Program-made: the position numbers and the translations under genes
The notes under the pieces: generated by a model
Databases searched by the model: none
Told to the model about the DNA's origin: nothing
What the model saw: only the letters and a program-made list of their open reading frames with translations
In this document: piece by piece, positions 38,116 through 46,602 of the stretch
Position numbering within the stretch: position 1 is the stretch's first letter
How the letters are laid out: the number at the start of each line of letters is the position of its first letter
Origin: Betaproteobacteria bacterium
GTDB lineage: Bacteria; Pseudomonadota; Gammaproteobacteria; Burkholderiales; Rhodocyclaceae
DNA: 64,000 nucleotides
Assembly: GCA_016234745.1 (NCBI GenBank)
Contig: JACRAR010000074.1
Span: 310,001 to 374,000 of the forward strand
Direction of reading: 5' to 3'

Positions 38116-40230
38116 ATGAATCCTCTGCTGGATTTCTCCGGCCTGCCGCGCTTTGATGCGATCACACCCGAGCATGTCGCGCCGGCCATCGGCCAGTTGC
38201 TCGAAGAGAATCGCGCACTCATAGAACGGCTGGCCAATCCCGCCACGCCCGCCACCTGGATTGGTTTCGTCGCACCGTTGACGGATGGCGGCGAGCGTCT
38301 CGGCCGGGCCTGGGGCATCGTCGGTCATCTGCATGCGGTGAATGATGTCCCGCCCTGGCGCGAGGCATACAACGCCATGCTGCCCGAAGTCACGCGCTTT
38401 TATGCCGAGCTCGGCCAGAATCTCGCACTGTTCGCCAAGTACAAGGCGCTGCGGGAAAGCCCGGAATTTTCTGCGCTGACGGCCACCCAACGCCGCATCA
38501 TCGAGAACGATATCCGCGACTTCAGACTTTCCGGAGCAGAGTTGCCGGAAGAGCAGAAACCCCGCTTCCAGGCGATCCAGGAAGAGCTCGCGGCACTGGG
38601 AGCGAAGTTTTCCGAGAACCTGCTCGATGCCACCAACGCCTACGGGGAATACATCACGGATACTGCACTGATCGCCGGCATCCCTGACGATGTATGCCAG
38701 ACCGCGCGCGCCGCAGCCGAAAAGGAAGGCAAACCCGGCTGGAAGTTCACCCTGCACGCGCCCTCCTATGTGCCGCTGATGCAGTATGCGGACAACCGCG
38801 AGCTGCGCGCACGCATGTACCGCGCCTACGGCACCCGCGCTTCCGAACAGGGCAGGGCGGAGTTCGACAACTCGCCGCTGATCGAGAAAATTCTCAAGCT
38901 GCGCGCCGAAGAGGCGCAGATGCTCGGCTATGCCAATTACGCCGAGGTCTCGCTGGTGCCGAAGATGGCCGAATCACCCGGACAGGTTGCCGCCTTCCTG
39001 CGCGAAATCGCTGCCAAGGCACGACCCTTTGCCGAGCAGGATGTTGCCGAACTGGGCGAATTCGCCCGCGGCGCATTCGGCATGACGAGTCTGGAAAGCT
39101 GGGATCTGGCCTGGGCATCGGAGAAACTCAAGCAGGCGCGTTACGCATTCTCCGACGAGGAGGTCAAGCAATACCTCCCTGAACCGCAAGTGTTGCAGGG
39201 CTTGTTCCGGGTCATCGAGAAATTGTTCGAAGTCACTATCGAGGCAGACCAGGCCCCCGTCTGGCACCCCGCCGTGCGTTTCTTCCGCATCCTGCGCCAG
39301 GGTCAGATGGTCGGCCAGTTTTATCTCGATCTGTATGCCCGCGACGAGAAACGCGGCGGCGCCTGGATGGACGAAGCCATCACCCGGCGCAAGCTGGCCG
39401 CCGGAACGTGTGCCCCTGAGGGTACGGGTGCCCCTGAGGGTATCCAGACGCCGGTGGCCTATCTCAACTGCAATTTCTCCGGCCCGGTCGGCGACAACCC
39501 CGCCTGCTTCACCCATGACGAGGTCATCACGCTGTTCCACGAATGCGGCCACGGCCTGCACCATCTGCTGAGCCAGGTCGATGAATTGCCGGTTTCCGGC
39601 ATCCACGGTGTCGAGTGGGATGCCGTGGAACTTCCCAGCCAGTTCATGGAAAACTTCTGCTGGGAATGGGAGGTTCTGTCGGGCATGACCCGCCATGTCG
39701 ACAGCGGCGAAGCCTTGCCACGTTCGCTCTACGACAAGATGCTGGCGGCAAAGAATTTCCAGAGCGGTCTGGCGATGTTGCGCCAGATCGAATTCGCCTT
39801 GTTCGATCTGTTGCTGCACTTGTGCCCCAGAGGCAGCGTACACTCACCCTCGGAAAGCAAGAACGTGATGGATTTGCTCAACGAGGTGCGCCGCGAGGTG
39901 GCGGTCTTCATTCCACCGCCATGGCAGCGTTTCCCGCACAGCTTCTCGCATATCTTCGGCGGCGGTTATGCGGCCGGTTACTACAGCTACAAATGGGCCG
40001 AAGTGCTTTCTGCCGATGCCTACGCCGCGTTCGAAGAGAGCGGCAAGCAATCCGGCAGCGTGCTCGATGCCGCCACCGGGGCCAGGTTCTGGCGCGAAAT
40101 CCTCGCCGTGGGCGGCTCGCGTCCGGCCATGGAATCCTTCCGCGCCTTCCGCGGGCGCGAACCGAGCGTCGATGCCTTGCTGCGGCACAATGGCATGACT
40201 TCTTCACCGGGCAGCGGAGTCGGGGCATGA
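38116..40230 (+). CDS. prlC: Oligopeptidase A (M3 metallopeptidase)
   Basis: A 704-residue cytoplasmic zinc peptidase degrading short peptides and signal peptides. The zinc motif HECGH is at 475-479 (LFHECGHGLHHLL), with the later RFPHSFSHIFGGGYAAGYYSY typical of M3. ATG 38116 starts the usual MNPLLDFSGLPRFDAI; 40 extra upstream codons would overlap purC. Two local oddities: residues 432-444 are encoded by an 18-bp tandem duplication, giving APEGTGAPEG, and near 570-583 a CPRGSVHSPSE segment makes the protein several residues longer than E. coli PrlC. Both lie in loops and the frame is intact. Confidence 0.95.
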   Translation: MNPLLDFSGLPRFDAITPEHVAPAIGQLLEENRALIERLANPATPATWIGFVAPLTDGGERLGRAWGIVGHLHAVNDVPPWREAYNAMLPEVTRFYAELGQNLALFAKYKALRESPEFSALTATQRRIIENDIRDFRLSGAELPEEQKPRFQAIQEELAALGAKFSENLLDATNAYGEYITDTALIAGIPDDVCQTARAAAEKEGKPGWKFTLHAPSYVPLMQYADNRELRARMYRAYGTRASEQGRAEFDNSPLIEKILKLRAEEAQMLGYANYAEVSLVPKMAESPGQVAAFLREIAAKARPFAEQDVAELGEFARGAFGMTSLESWDLAWASEKLKQARYAFSDEEVKQYLPEPQVLQGLFRVIEKLFEVTIEADQAPVWHPAVRFFRILRQGQMVGQFYLDLYARDEKRGGAWMDEAITRRKLAAGTCAPEGTGAPEGIQTPVAYLNCNFSGPVGDNPACFTHDEVITLFHECGHGLHHLLSQVDELPVSGIHGVEWDAVELPSQFMENFCWEWEVLSGMTRHVDSGEALPRSLYDKMLAAKNFQSGLAMLRQIEFALFDLLLHLCPRGSVHSPSESKNVMDLLNEVRREVAVFIPPPWQRFPHSFSHIFGGGYAAGYYSYKWAEVLSADAYAAFEESGKQSGSVLDAATGARFWREILAVGGSRPAMESFRAFRGREPSVDALLRHNGMTSSPGSGVGA
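39410..39445 (+). repeat. 18-bp tandem duplication inside prlC
   Basis: GTGCCCCTGAGGGTACGG (39410-39427) is followed directly by a second copy differing only in its last bases (39428-39445). Each copy contains the near-palindrome CCCCTGAGGG. The insertion adds about 12 residues to a loop just before the zinc-binding region. Confidence 0.85.
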
Positions 40231-40748
40231 GGGTGCACTTCCCGCACAAGGGCTGGGCCTGCCTGCTCCTGATAACCGTGATGAGTGCGCATGCGCAGAC
40301 CGCCTATCGCTGGATCGGCAAGGACGGCCAGGTGCATTACTCGGACCAGCCCCCGCCCGCCGCAGAAACCAGGCAGTTTCAGCAAAAGAAACTACCGGGC
40401 AACGTCATCGAGACCAGCGGTCCTTCCTACTCGGCTCAGTTGGCCGCACAGAAATCTCCGCTCACTTTGTACACCAGTCCCAACTGTGTCGAAAACTGCA
40501 GAATCGCGCGCGACTTTCTTAACAAGCGCGGCGCCCCATTCAGCGAGAAAGAGATCAAGACGCTCGAGGATTTGACTGCATTCAAGGCAGCCACTGGCAG
40601 CAGCGAAGCCATCGTTCCCGTGCTGATGGCGGGAACCAAAGTGGAAAAAGGCTTTGAGGAAAATGCCTGGCGCAGCCTGCTCGACTCGGCCGGCTACCCG
40701 CAGGACGACGGCATTCCGCGGCGCAAAGCTCCAACTCCGGCGAAGTAA
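40227..40748 (+). CDS. DUF4124 and glutaredoxin-like domain protein, exported
   Basis: A 173-residue protein. Signal peptide in the first 24 residues (WACLLLITVMSAHAQ), a DUF4124 motif (AYRWIGKDGQVHYSDQPPPA) and from about 77 a glutaredoxin-like domain (LTLYTSPNCVENCRIARDFL, PVLMAGTKVEKGF). The Cys pair is C-x3-C rather than the classical C-x2-C. Periplasmic thiol chemistry is inferred. The start overlaps the prlC stop by four bases (ATGA), so the two are coupled. Confidence 0.85.
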   Translation: MRVHFPHKGWACLLLITVMSAHAQTAYRWIGKDGQVHYSDQPPPAAETRQFQQKKLPGNVIETSGPSYSAQLAAQKSPLTLYTSPNCVENCRIARDFLNKRGAPFSEKEIKTLEDLTAFKAATGSSEAIVPVLMAGTKVEKGFEENAWRSLLDSAGYPQDDGIPRRKAPTPAK

Positions 40749-40764
40749 AGCTGCGCGAATCCGC

Positions 40765-41136
40765 TTATCTGGTGCTGTGCAGCAGGGCAGGCAGTTCCCG
40801 TTCGAGCAGGTTGGGATCGCCGGCATTCAATTCGACCAGGCGGCGCAGATGAGTGATGCTGTCGAGCCCAAGATTGTCGCAGCGCAGCCCCATGCGCGTT
40901 CCTTCCAGGTGAGCCACCGTCGCCTGCATGATGATCATCGCTCCCTGACCGAGATCGAGACGCAACTTGCACTTTGCACCAAGAACGCCGGGCCAGTCAG
41001 CCGACATTTCGAGCAAAGCACCCTTGAGGGAAATGTCCAGAAGCTCGCCTTCCCAGGTTCCTGTGGCATCGGTCAGTTGCACCGTGGCATGGAATGGTGC
41101 GCGCCAGAAAGCGCGGTGGTCATGCGAGTCTTTCAT
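40765..41136 (-). CDS. PilZ domain protein (c-di-GMP binding)
   Basis: A 123-residue single-domain PilZ protein. The RxxxR motif is HRAFWRAPF (residues 7-11 region) and the D/NxSxxG motif is DISLKGALL, so c-di-GMP binding is likely. Its 5' end overlaps the 3' end of the upstream zinc-ribbon gene by 17 bp. Convergent with the glutaredoxin-like gene. An effector partner is not apparent; pilC and pilD are 6 kb away. Confidence 0.88.
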   Translation of the reverse strand: MKDSHDHRAFWRAPFHATVQLTDATGTWEGELLDISLKGALLEMSADWPGVLGAKCKLRLDLGQGAMIIMQATVAHLEGTRMGLRCDNLGLDSITHLRRLVELNAGDPNLLERELPALLHSTR

Positions 41137-41308
41137 TTGGAATCCTGTTCAATGAATTGCGGGAAAAATCGTAGCCGCTGAAGCAGCGCTGCAGCGGACA
41201 GGAGATGCTCTTCGCACAATGATGCTCTCTGGCGCACTCGCGGTGTGTCTGATCAAGCAACACCACTTCATTGCAGACCGGGCAGTAGTCAAAGGGCGAA
41301 TCGAACAT
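41120..41308 (-). CDS. Small zinc-ribbon-like protein
   Basis: A 62-residue protein from ATG 41308: PFDYCPVCNEVVLLDQTHRE, then CAREHHC and CPLQRCF. The paired cysteines and His suggest one structural zinc. Related small proteins with PFDYCPVC...LLDQT occur in other betaproteobacteria; function unknown. It overlaps the PilZ gene by 17 bp, so both probably share a transcript. An alternative ATG at 41338 would add ten residues. Confidence 0.7.
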   Translation of the reverse strand: MFDSPFDYCPVCNEVVLLDQTHRECAREHHCAKSISCPLQRCFSGYDFSRNSLNRIPNERLA

Positions 41309-41423
41309 GGCAGCTTCCGTAAGCACGGATGAGTTCATTATAGTCCGCCTGAGTCGCACGTTGCGGTATCATCCAGCCGCCTGCAGCCCCTGCTCATCAG
41401 CCGATCGTTCGCGAGGAAACCAC

Positions 41424-42200
41424 TTGAAAATAGCCACCTGGAATGTCAATTCGCTCAAGGTGCGCTTGCCGCAGGTCCTCGACTGGTTGGCGCAGCAGCG
41501 ACCCGACGCGCTGTGCCTGCAGGAACTCAAGCAGGAAGACTCGGCGTTCCCCATGGCGGCGATCACGGCGGCCGGTTATCACGCTGCCATCAGCGGCCAA
41601 AAAACCTACAACGGCGTCGCCATCCTCACCCGCAACGAACCCACTGCCATCGAACGCGGCATCGGCGGCTTCGAAGATGAGCAACGCCGCCTTATCAGTG
41701 CCAGTGTCGACGCCAACTTCGGTGCGCTGCGCATCGTTTGCGCCTACATGCCAAACGGCCAGAGCATCGACTCCGACAAGTATCAATACAAGCTGCGCTG
41801 GTTGCAGGCCTTGACTGTCTGGCTGCGCGGAGAGCTCGAGAAATATCCGCGCCTGGTCTTGCTGGGCGATTACAACATCGCTCCGGAAGACCGCGACGTG
41901 CATGATCCGGAAGCCTGGCGCGGCCAGATTTTATGCAGCGAGCCGGAGCGCGCCGCCTTCAAGTCGCTGCTCGAACTGGGCTTCAGCGATGCCTTCCGGC
42001 GCTTTGAACAGCCGGAGAAAAGCTTCTCCTGGTGGGACTACCGCATGCAGGGCTTTCGTCGCAACCTGGGTTTGCGCATCGACCACATCCTGCTGTCGCA
42101 AGCCCTGGACGGACACTGCAAGAGTTGCAGCATCGACAAGGCGCCGCGCAAACTGGAACGCCCCTCCGACCACGCGCCCGTCGTCGCCGAGCTGGCTTAG
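41424..42200 (+). CDS. xth: Exodeoxyribonuclease III
   Basis: A 258-residue AP endonuclease/3'-exonuclease of base excision repair. Motifs: KIATWNVNSLKVRLPQVLDW, LCLQELKQEDSAFP (metal-binding Glu), VLLGDYNIAPEDRDVHDP, and C-terminal RIDHILLSQAL and PSDHAPVVAEL (catalytic His/Asp). No ATG fits; TTG 41424, five bases after GAGGAAAC, gives the standard N-terminus. Convergent with the SNase-like gene, one base between stops. Confidence 0.95.
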   Translation: MKIATWNVNSLKVRLPQVLDWLAQQRPDALCLQELKQEDSAFPMAAITAAGYHAAISGQKTYNGVAILTRNEPTAIERGIGGFEDEQRRLISASVDANFGALRIVCAYMPNGQSIDSDKYQYKLRWLQALTVWLRGELEKYPRLVLLGDYNIAPEDRDVHDPEAWRGQILCSEPERAAFKSLLELGFSDAFRRFEQPEKSFSWWDYRMQGFRRNLGLRIDHILLSQALDGHCKSCSIDKAPRKLERPSDHAPVVAELA

Positions 42201-42201
42201 C

Positions 42202-42834
42202 CTACCTTGCCGGCGTCAGCCAGTGTCGCGTGCTGCGAATCGGGTGCAGCACGATGGTCTTGGCCTGTCTGATGCGGATACCGGCTTTGGCCAGCACGGA
42301 AGATGACTGCCCCTCCTGTCTATGGCGCCATTCCCAAGGCGGTTCCGGCCGCGCGACGGCCCACAGGCCGAGATGCCTGATGCGTGCGGCATTTTCGGCG
42401 AAAGCGTAACGAGCCTTATCCTCATGAGTCTGATCGCGCGATTCGCTGCGGTACCACCAGGCATATCCGGCGGAAATTTGCGCCAACCCAACATCCTCGG
42501 CCGGGCTGCAGTTGCTGCAGGCAGACGATGCCGCAAGCAATTTGCCGACAACGCGGCCGTATGCATCGCGCTTGTCCCATACCACGCTCACCGTCTTGCC
42601 CAATACCAGCAGCTTCAGATTTTCGCTGGCCTGACGACCGAAAGTTTGCTGCTTTTCCGGTGCATCGATGCCGCTCAGCCTGATCTTGATCTTGCGTCTG
42701 CGTCCATCGGCAACGGTCACGGTATCGCCATCGATGACGCGCACAACGGTGGCTTGCAGAGTGGCTGCCTGCGGCGTCGCGGCAGAGAACACCAGCAAGC
42801 AAACCAGTACTCCGATGCGGGAAGTTTGTGACAT
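42202..42834 (-). CDS. Secreted staphylococcal-nuclease-like (SNase) protein
   Basis: A 210-residue protein with a signal peptide (IGVLVCLLVFSAATPQAA). The SNase domain starts near 28: VVRVIDGDTVTVADG, IRLSGIDAPEKQQTFG (Arg and Glu/Asp of the active site) and RDAYGRVVGKLL (second Arg). Position-equivalent catalytic residues are present, so calcium-dependent nuclease activity in the periplasm is likely. Residues 150-210 form a basic tail. Confidence 0.9.
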   Translation of the reverse strand: MSQTSRIGVLVCLLVFSAATPQAATLQATVVRVIDGDTVTVADGRRRKIKIRLSGIDAPEKQQTFGRQASENLKLLVLGKTVSVVWDKRDAYGRVVGKLLAASSACSNCSPAEDVGLAQISAGYAWWYRSESRDQTHEDKARYAFAENAARIRHLGLWAVARPEPPWEWRHRQEGQSSSVLAKAGIRIRQAKTIVLHPIRSTRHWLTPAR

Positions 42835-42896
42835 GGCAGGTATGGTGATCGTTCGAACACCGCACCATAGTGAGCGTTTCAGCGCTTGTCAAGCGC

Positions 42897-42935
42897 CGCT
42901 GCTGGCTATGTTGCTGGCTGTGTTGCTGGCTGCTG
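42897..42935. repeat. 12-bp tandem repeat next to ffh
   Basis: About three head-to-tail copies of TGTTGCTGGCTG (the first imperfect) lie in the 104-bp gap between the SNase-like gene and the 3' end of ffh, ending a few bases before the ffh stop. Confidence 0.65.
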
Positions 42936-42938
42936 CTT

Positions 42939-44294
42939 TCAGCGCAAGCCCGGCATCATGCCGCGCATGCCGCGCAGCATCTTCTGCATGCCGCCCTTGG
43001 CGAACTGCTTCATGACCTGCTGCGTTTGCTCGAACTGCTTCAGCAGACGATTGACTTCCTGCACCGATACGCCGGCACCCAGGGCGATGCGGCGCTTGCG
43101 GCTGGCCTTGAGGATTTCCGGCTTGCTGCGTTCCAGTGGCGTCATGGAATTGATGATGCCCTCGATGCGGCCGATGGTCTTGTCCTCCATGCCGCCGCCG
43201 GCTTGCTGGGCAACCTGGGCAAACTGCGCCGGCAGCTTGTCGAGCATCGACGCCATGCCTCCCATCTTGCGCATCTGGCCGATCTGCTCCTTGAAGTCGT
43301 TGAGGTCGAAGCTCTTGCCCGATTTGATTTTGTTGGCAAATGCCTGGGCCTTGTCCTGATCGACGCCGCGCTGCGCTTCCTCGACCAGGCCGAGGATGTC
43401 GCCCATGCCGAGGATGCGCGAGGCCATGCGCTCGGGGTGGAACTCTTCCAGCCCGGCCAGCTTTTCGCCGACGCCGGCGAACTTGATCGGCTTGCCGGTC
43501 ACATGACGCACCGAGAGCGCCGCACCGCCGCGCGCATCGCCATCGAGCTTGGTGAGAATGACACCCGTGAGCGGCAAGGCTTCGTTGAAGGCCTTGGCGG
43601 TATTCACCGCATCCTGGCCGAGCATGGCATCGACCACGAACAGCGTCTCGATCGGCTTGAGCAAGGCATGCAGTTCGGTGATTTCCGCCATCATCGCCTG
43701 GTCGATGGCCAGACGGCCGGCGGTGTCGACGAACAGCACGTCGTGATAATGCTTCCTGGCGAAATCGAGCGCTGCGGCCGCGATGTCCGCCGGTTTCTGC
43801 CCGACCTCGGAAGGATAGAAATCGATGCCCGCCTGGCTTGCCACCGTTTTCAATTGCTCGATGGCTGCCGGTCGATAAACGTCGCAGGAGACTACCAGCA
43901 CTTTCTTTTTCTGCCGTTCCTTGAGCCATTTGCCGAGCTTGGCGGTGCTGGTGGTCTTGCCCGAGCCCTGCAAGCCCGCCATCAGGATCACCGCCGGCGG
44001 TTGCGTGGCCAGGTTCAGCCCGGTGCTGGCACCGCCCATCAGTTCGGTCAGTTCGCGATGCACCACGCCAACCAGGGCCTGACCAGGGGTAAGCGAGCCG
44101 ATCACTTCATGGCCGACCGCCTTTTCCTTGACGCGCGCGATGAATTTCTTGACCACCGGCAAGGCGACATCGGCCTCGAGCAGGGCCATGCGCACTTCGC
44201 GCAGCATGTCGCTGATATTGTCTTCGGTCAGGCGGGCCTGGCCGCGCAGCGTCTTGACGACCTTGGCGAGCCGCAGGGAGAGATTGTCGAGCAT
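42939..44294 (-). CDS. ffh: Signal recognition particle protein Ffh (SRP54)
   Basis: A 451-residue SRP GTPase. N domain from MLDNLSLRLAKVVKTLRGQA; G domain with GLQGSGKTTSTAKLGKWL, DTAGRLAIDQAMM and TKLDGDARGGAALS; Met-rich M domain ending in RGMRGMMPGLR. It binds signal sequences and 4.5S RNA and targets ribosomes to the membrane. ATG 44294 fits the family start; the frame stays open upstream without similarity. Divergent from the ypjD-like gene (53 bp between starts), the usual genomic arrangement. Confidence 0.96.
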   Translation of the reverse strand: MLDNLSLRLAKVVKTLRGQARLTEDNISDMLREVRMALLEADVALPVVKKFIARVKEKAVGHEVIGSLTPGQALVGVVHRELTELMGGASTGLNLATQPPAVILMAGLQGSGKTTSTAKLGKWLKERQKKKVLVVSCDVYRPAAIEQLKTVASQAGIDFYPSEVGQKPADIAAAALDFARKHYHDVLFVDTAGRLAIDQAMMAEITELHALLKPIETLFVVDAMLGQDAVNTAKAFNEALPLTGVILTKLDGDARGGAALSVRHVTGKPIKFAGVGEKLAGLEEFHPERMASRILGMGDILGLVEEAQRGVDQDKAQAFANKIKSGKSFDLNDFKEQIGQMRKMGGMASMLDKLPAQFAQVAQQAGGGMEDKTIGRIEGIINSMTPLERSKPEILKASRKRRIALGAGVSVQEVNRLLKQFEQTQQVMKQFAKGGMQKMLRGMRGMMPGLR

Positions 44295-44347
44295 GGCATA
44301 TATGGTCTGCGACCAATAACAGGGAGCGATTAAGGTAAACTGCGGGG

Positions 44348-45178
44348 ATGCCTGCGATTCTACTGCATCTCCTGGCCGCAGCCCTGTATGCCGGGCTTGC
44401 CGCTTTTTTCTGGCGCACGCGCTGGCGCGGCGCTGTCCTGGCGCAACCGCTGGCCGGTCTGCAACGCTGGGAACGTGCCGTACTGCTGGCCGCGCTGGCA
44501 TTGCACGGCCTCACCCTGGGTCAGGAAATTTTCGCCGATGGCGCGATGCGCTTCGGCTTCTCGGTGGCCTTGTCGCTGATGCTGTGGCTGGCCATCACGC
44601 TGTACTGGATCGAGAGCTTTTACGCGCGCATGGAGGGTTTGCAAATGCTTGGCCTGCCGCTGGCCACGATCTGCGTATTGTTGCCGGCGCTGTTTCCCGG
44701 CCAGCACTTGCTGACCAAGGCCGATTCGCCCGCGTTCCGCGCCCATTTCCTGATGGCGATGCTGGCCTACAGCCTGTTCACACTTGCCGCCATGCATGCG
44801 TTGTTGATGGCAGTCGCGGAAAAGAGCTTGCACAAGGGTCGCCTGTCGCCGCTGCTGGCTGGCCTGCCGCCGCTGCTGACCATGGAGACCCTGCTGTTCC
44901 GCCTGATTCATACGGCCTTCCTGTTGCTGACGCTGACCCTGCTCTCGGGCGTTTTCTTTTCCGAAACATTGTTCGGCAAGGCCCTCTCCTTCAATCACAA
45001 AACCATCTTTGCCATACTCTCCTGGCTGATCTTCGGCGCACTTCTGCTGGGCCGCCATCTTTATGGCTGGCGCGGACGCCAGGCATTGCGCTGGACGCTG
45101 GCGGGATTCGTCGCGCTGATGCTGACCTACGTCGGCTATCGCTTCGTATTGGAAGTGATCCTCGGTCGCGTTGCATAG
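44348..45178 (+). CDS. CcsA/YpjD-type inner-membrane protein
   Basis: A 276-residue protein with about eight transmembrane helices, of the cytochrome c assembly (CcsA/ResC) superfamily, YpjD branch. The segment LTKADSPAFRAHFLMAMLAY includes the conserved His; the C-terminal part has FFSETLFGKALSFNHKTIFA and WRGRQALRWTLAGF. The YpjD branch is found next to ffh and a CorC/CNNM protein in many proteobacteria, and has been linked to Mg/Co handling rather than haem transport. Exact function unresolved. Confidence 0.88.
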   Translation: MPAILLHLLAAALYAGLAAFFWRTRWRGAVLAQPLAGLQRWERAVLLAALALHGLTLGQEIFADGAMRFGFSVALSLMLWLAITLYWIESFYARMEGLQMLGLPLATICVLLPALFPGQHLLTKADSPAFRAHFLMAMLAYSLFTLAAMHALLMAVAEKSLHKGRLSPLLAGLPPLLTMETLLFRLIHTAFLLLTLTLLSGVFFSETLFGKALSFNHKTIFAILSWLIFGALLLGRHLYGWRGRQALRWTLAGFVALMLTYVGYRFVLEVILGRVA

Positions 45179-45228
45179 GGCATGTTCGCCATGAGCGACA
45201 TACGCCGATCAACTGAGAACAGGCGCTA

Positions 45229-46509
45229 ATGGACGAAATTCCGCTGTCGCTGCAGTTCGCGGCGCTGGCAATTCTTCTGGTTTTCTCAGGATTTTTTTCC
45301 ATGGCAGAAACGGCCATGATGGCCACCAATCGCCATCGCCTGCGCCACATGGCCGAGAAGAACCGCGGCGGCGCCGCTTTGGCGCTGGTACTTTTGGGGA
45401 AAACCGACAAGCTGCTGGGCGTCATCCTGCTCGGCAACACCCTGATCAATGCCGCGGCCGCCATGCTCACCGGACACATTGCACTGACCGTGTTCGGCCA
45501 GGAGAAATGGACCCTGGAAGCCGGCACGCTGTTTGTCACCTTCTGTCTGCTGGTGTTTTCGGAAATCACGCCGAAGGTGATAGGCGCGACTTATCCCGAT
45601 TGGCTGGCGCCGCGTATCAGTTATGTGCTGGCACCGTTGCTGCGGATCGCCTATCCGGTGATCTGGTTCGTCAACCTGTTCGTTGTCGCACTGCTGAAAT
45701 TGCTGAAATTGCAACCCAAACCAGGCCGCGAAACGCAACGCCTCTCGCCGGAAGAGTTGCGCGGTCTGGTGCTGGAAGCCAGCCATTTCATTCCGCATCA
45801 GCACCAGACCATGCTGCTCAACTTGTTCGACCTGGAACACATTTGCATCGAAGACATCATGACGCCGCGCGGCGAAATCGAGGCCATCGATATCAGCGCG
45901 CCGATCGAGCAGGTCCGCGAGCAACTCGGCACCAGCTTCCACCGCAGATTGCCCGTCTATGACGGCGATCCGGATAATGTCATCGGCATTTTGTTGCAGC
46001 GCCGCCTCCTCGCCAGCGCTTTGAGCGGAGAATTGACCAACGAGATTCTGCGCGAGCATCTCGTCGAACCCTACTATATCCCGGCAGCGACCACGGTCTA
46101 CGCCCAGCTCCTGTTCTTCCGCGAGAATCGCCAGCATTTCGGTCTGGTGGTCGATGAGTACGGCGAGATCGAAGGGCTGGTCACGCTGGAAGACATCATC
46201 GAGGAAATCATCGGCAAGTTCACCACGGGCATGCCCGCCAGCAGCAAGGAACTGGCCTGGGAAAACATGCAAGGCGTGGCAAGCCTTTTGGTCGACGGCA
46301 GCCGCAGCCTGCGCGAATTGAACCGCGAACTCGAACTGAATTTTCCGCTGGACGGCCCGAAAACCTTGAACGGCCTGATTCTGGAACATTTGCAGGACAT
46401 TCCGGAATCGGGACTGAGCGTCAAGATCAGCGATGTGCCGATGGAGATCGTCCAGACTCAGCATCGCCGAATCCGCATGGTGCGGCTTTTCAAGCCCGAC
46501 TCGCCATGA
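45229..46509 (+). CDS. CNNM/HlyC-CorC family transporter (CorE/YfjD-like)
   Basis: A 426-residue membrane protein. Residues 1-190 form a DUF21/CNNM membrane domain (FSGFFSMAETAMMATNRHRL; LLGVILLGNTLINAAAAML). About 205-325 form a CBS pair (EDIMTPRGEIEAIDI; HFGLVVDEYGEIEGLVTLED) and 340-420 a CorC_HlyC domain. The family is implicated in Mg2+/Co2+ efflux or regulation. It follows the YpjD-like gene by 50 bp, in the arrangement known from E. coli. Confidence 0.92.
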   Translation: MDEIPLSLQFAALAILLVFSGFFSMAETAMMATNRHRLRHMAEKNRGGAALALVLLGKTDKLLGVILLGNTLINAAAAMLTGHIALTVFGQEKWTLEAGTLFVTFCLLVFSEITPKVIGATYPDWLAPRISYVLAPLLRIAYPVIWFVNLFVVALLKLLKLQPKPGRETQRLSPEELRGLVLEASHFIPHQHQTMLLNLFDLEHICIEDIMTPRGEIEAIDISAPIEQVREQLGTSFHRRLPVYDGDPDNVIGILLQRRLLASALSGELTNEILREHLVEPYYIPAATTVYAQLLFFRENRQHFGLVVDEYGEIEGLVTLEDIIEEIIGKFTTGMPASSKELAWENMQGVASLLVDGSRSLRELNRELELNFPLDGPKTLNGLILEHLQDIPESGLSVKISDVPMEIVQTQHRRIRMVRLFKPDSP

Positions 46510-46602
46510 ACATGCCCACCCCGGCAAGCGGCCTTTACAAACGTTCGGAGGCGAGGCATGATCGGACACGCTTCGGCCATTAGTTAAGGGGAGACTTCAG
46601 GA

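Noticed and set aside
42897-42935. 12-bp repeats near ffh as a 4.5S RNA gene
   Set aside because: Too short and without the conserved SRP RNA hairpin (GGAA loop).
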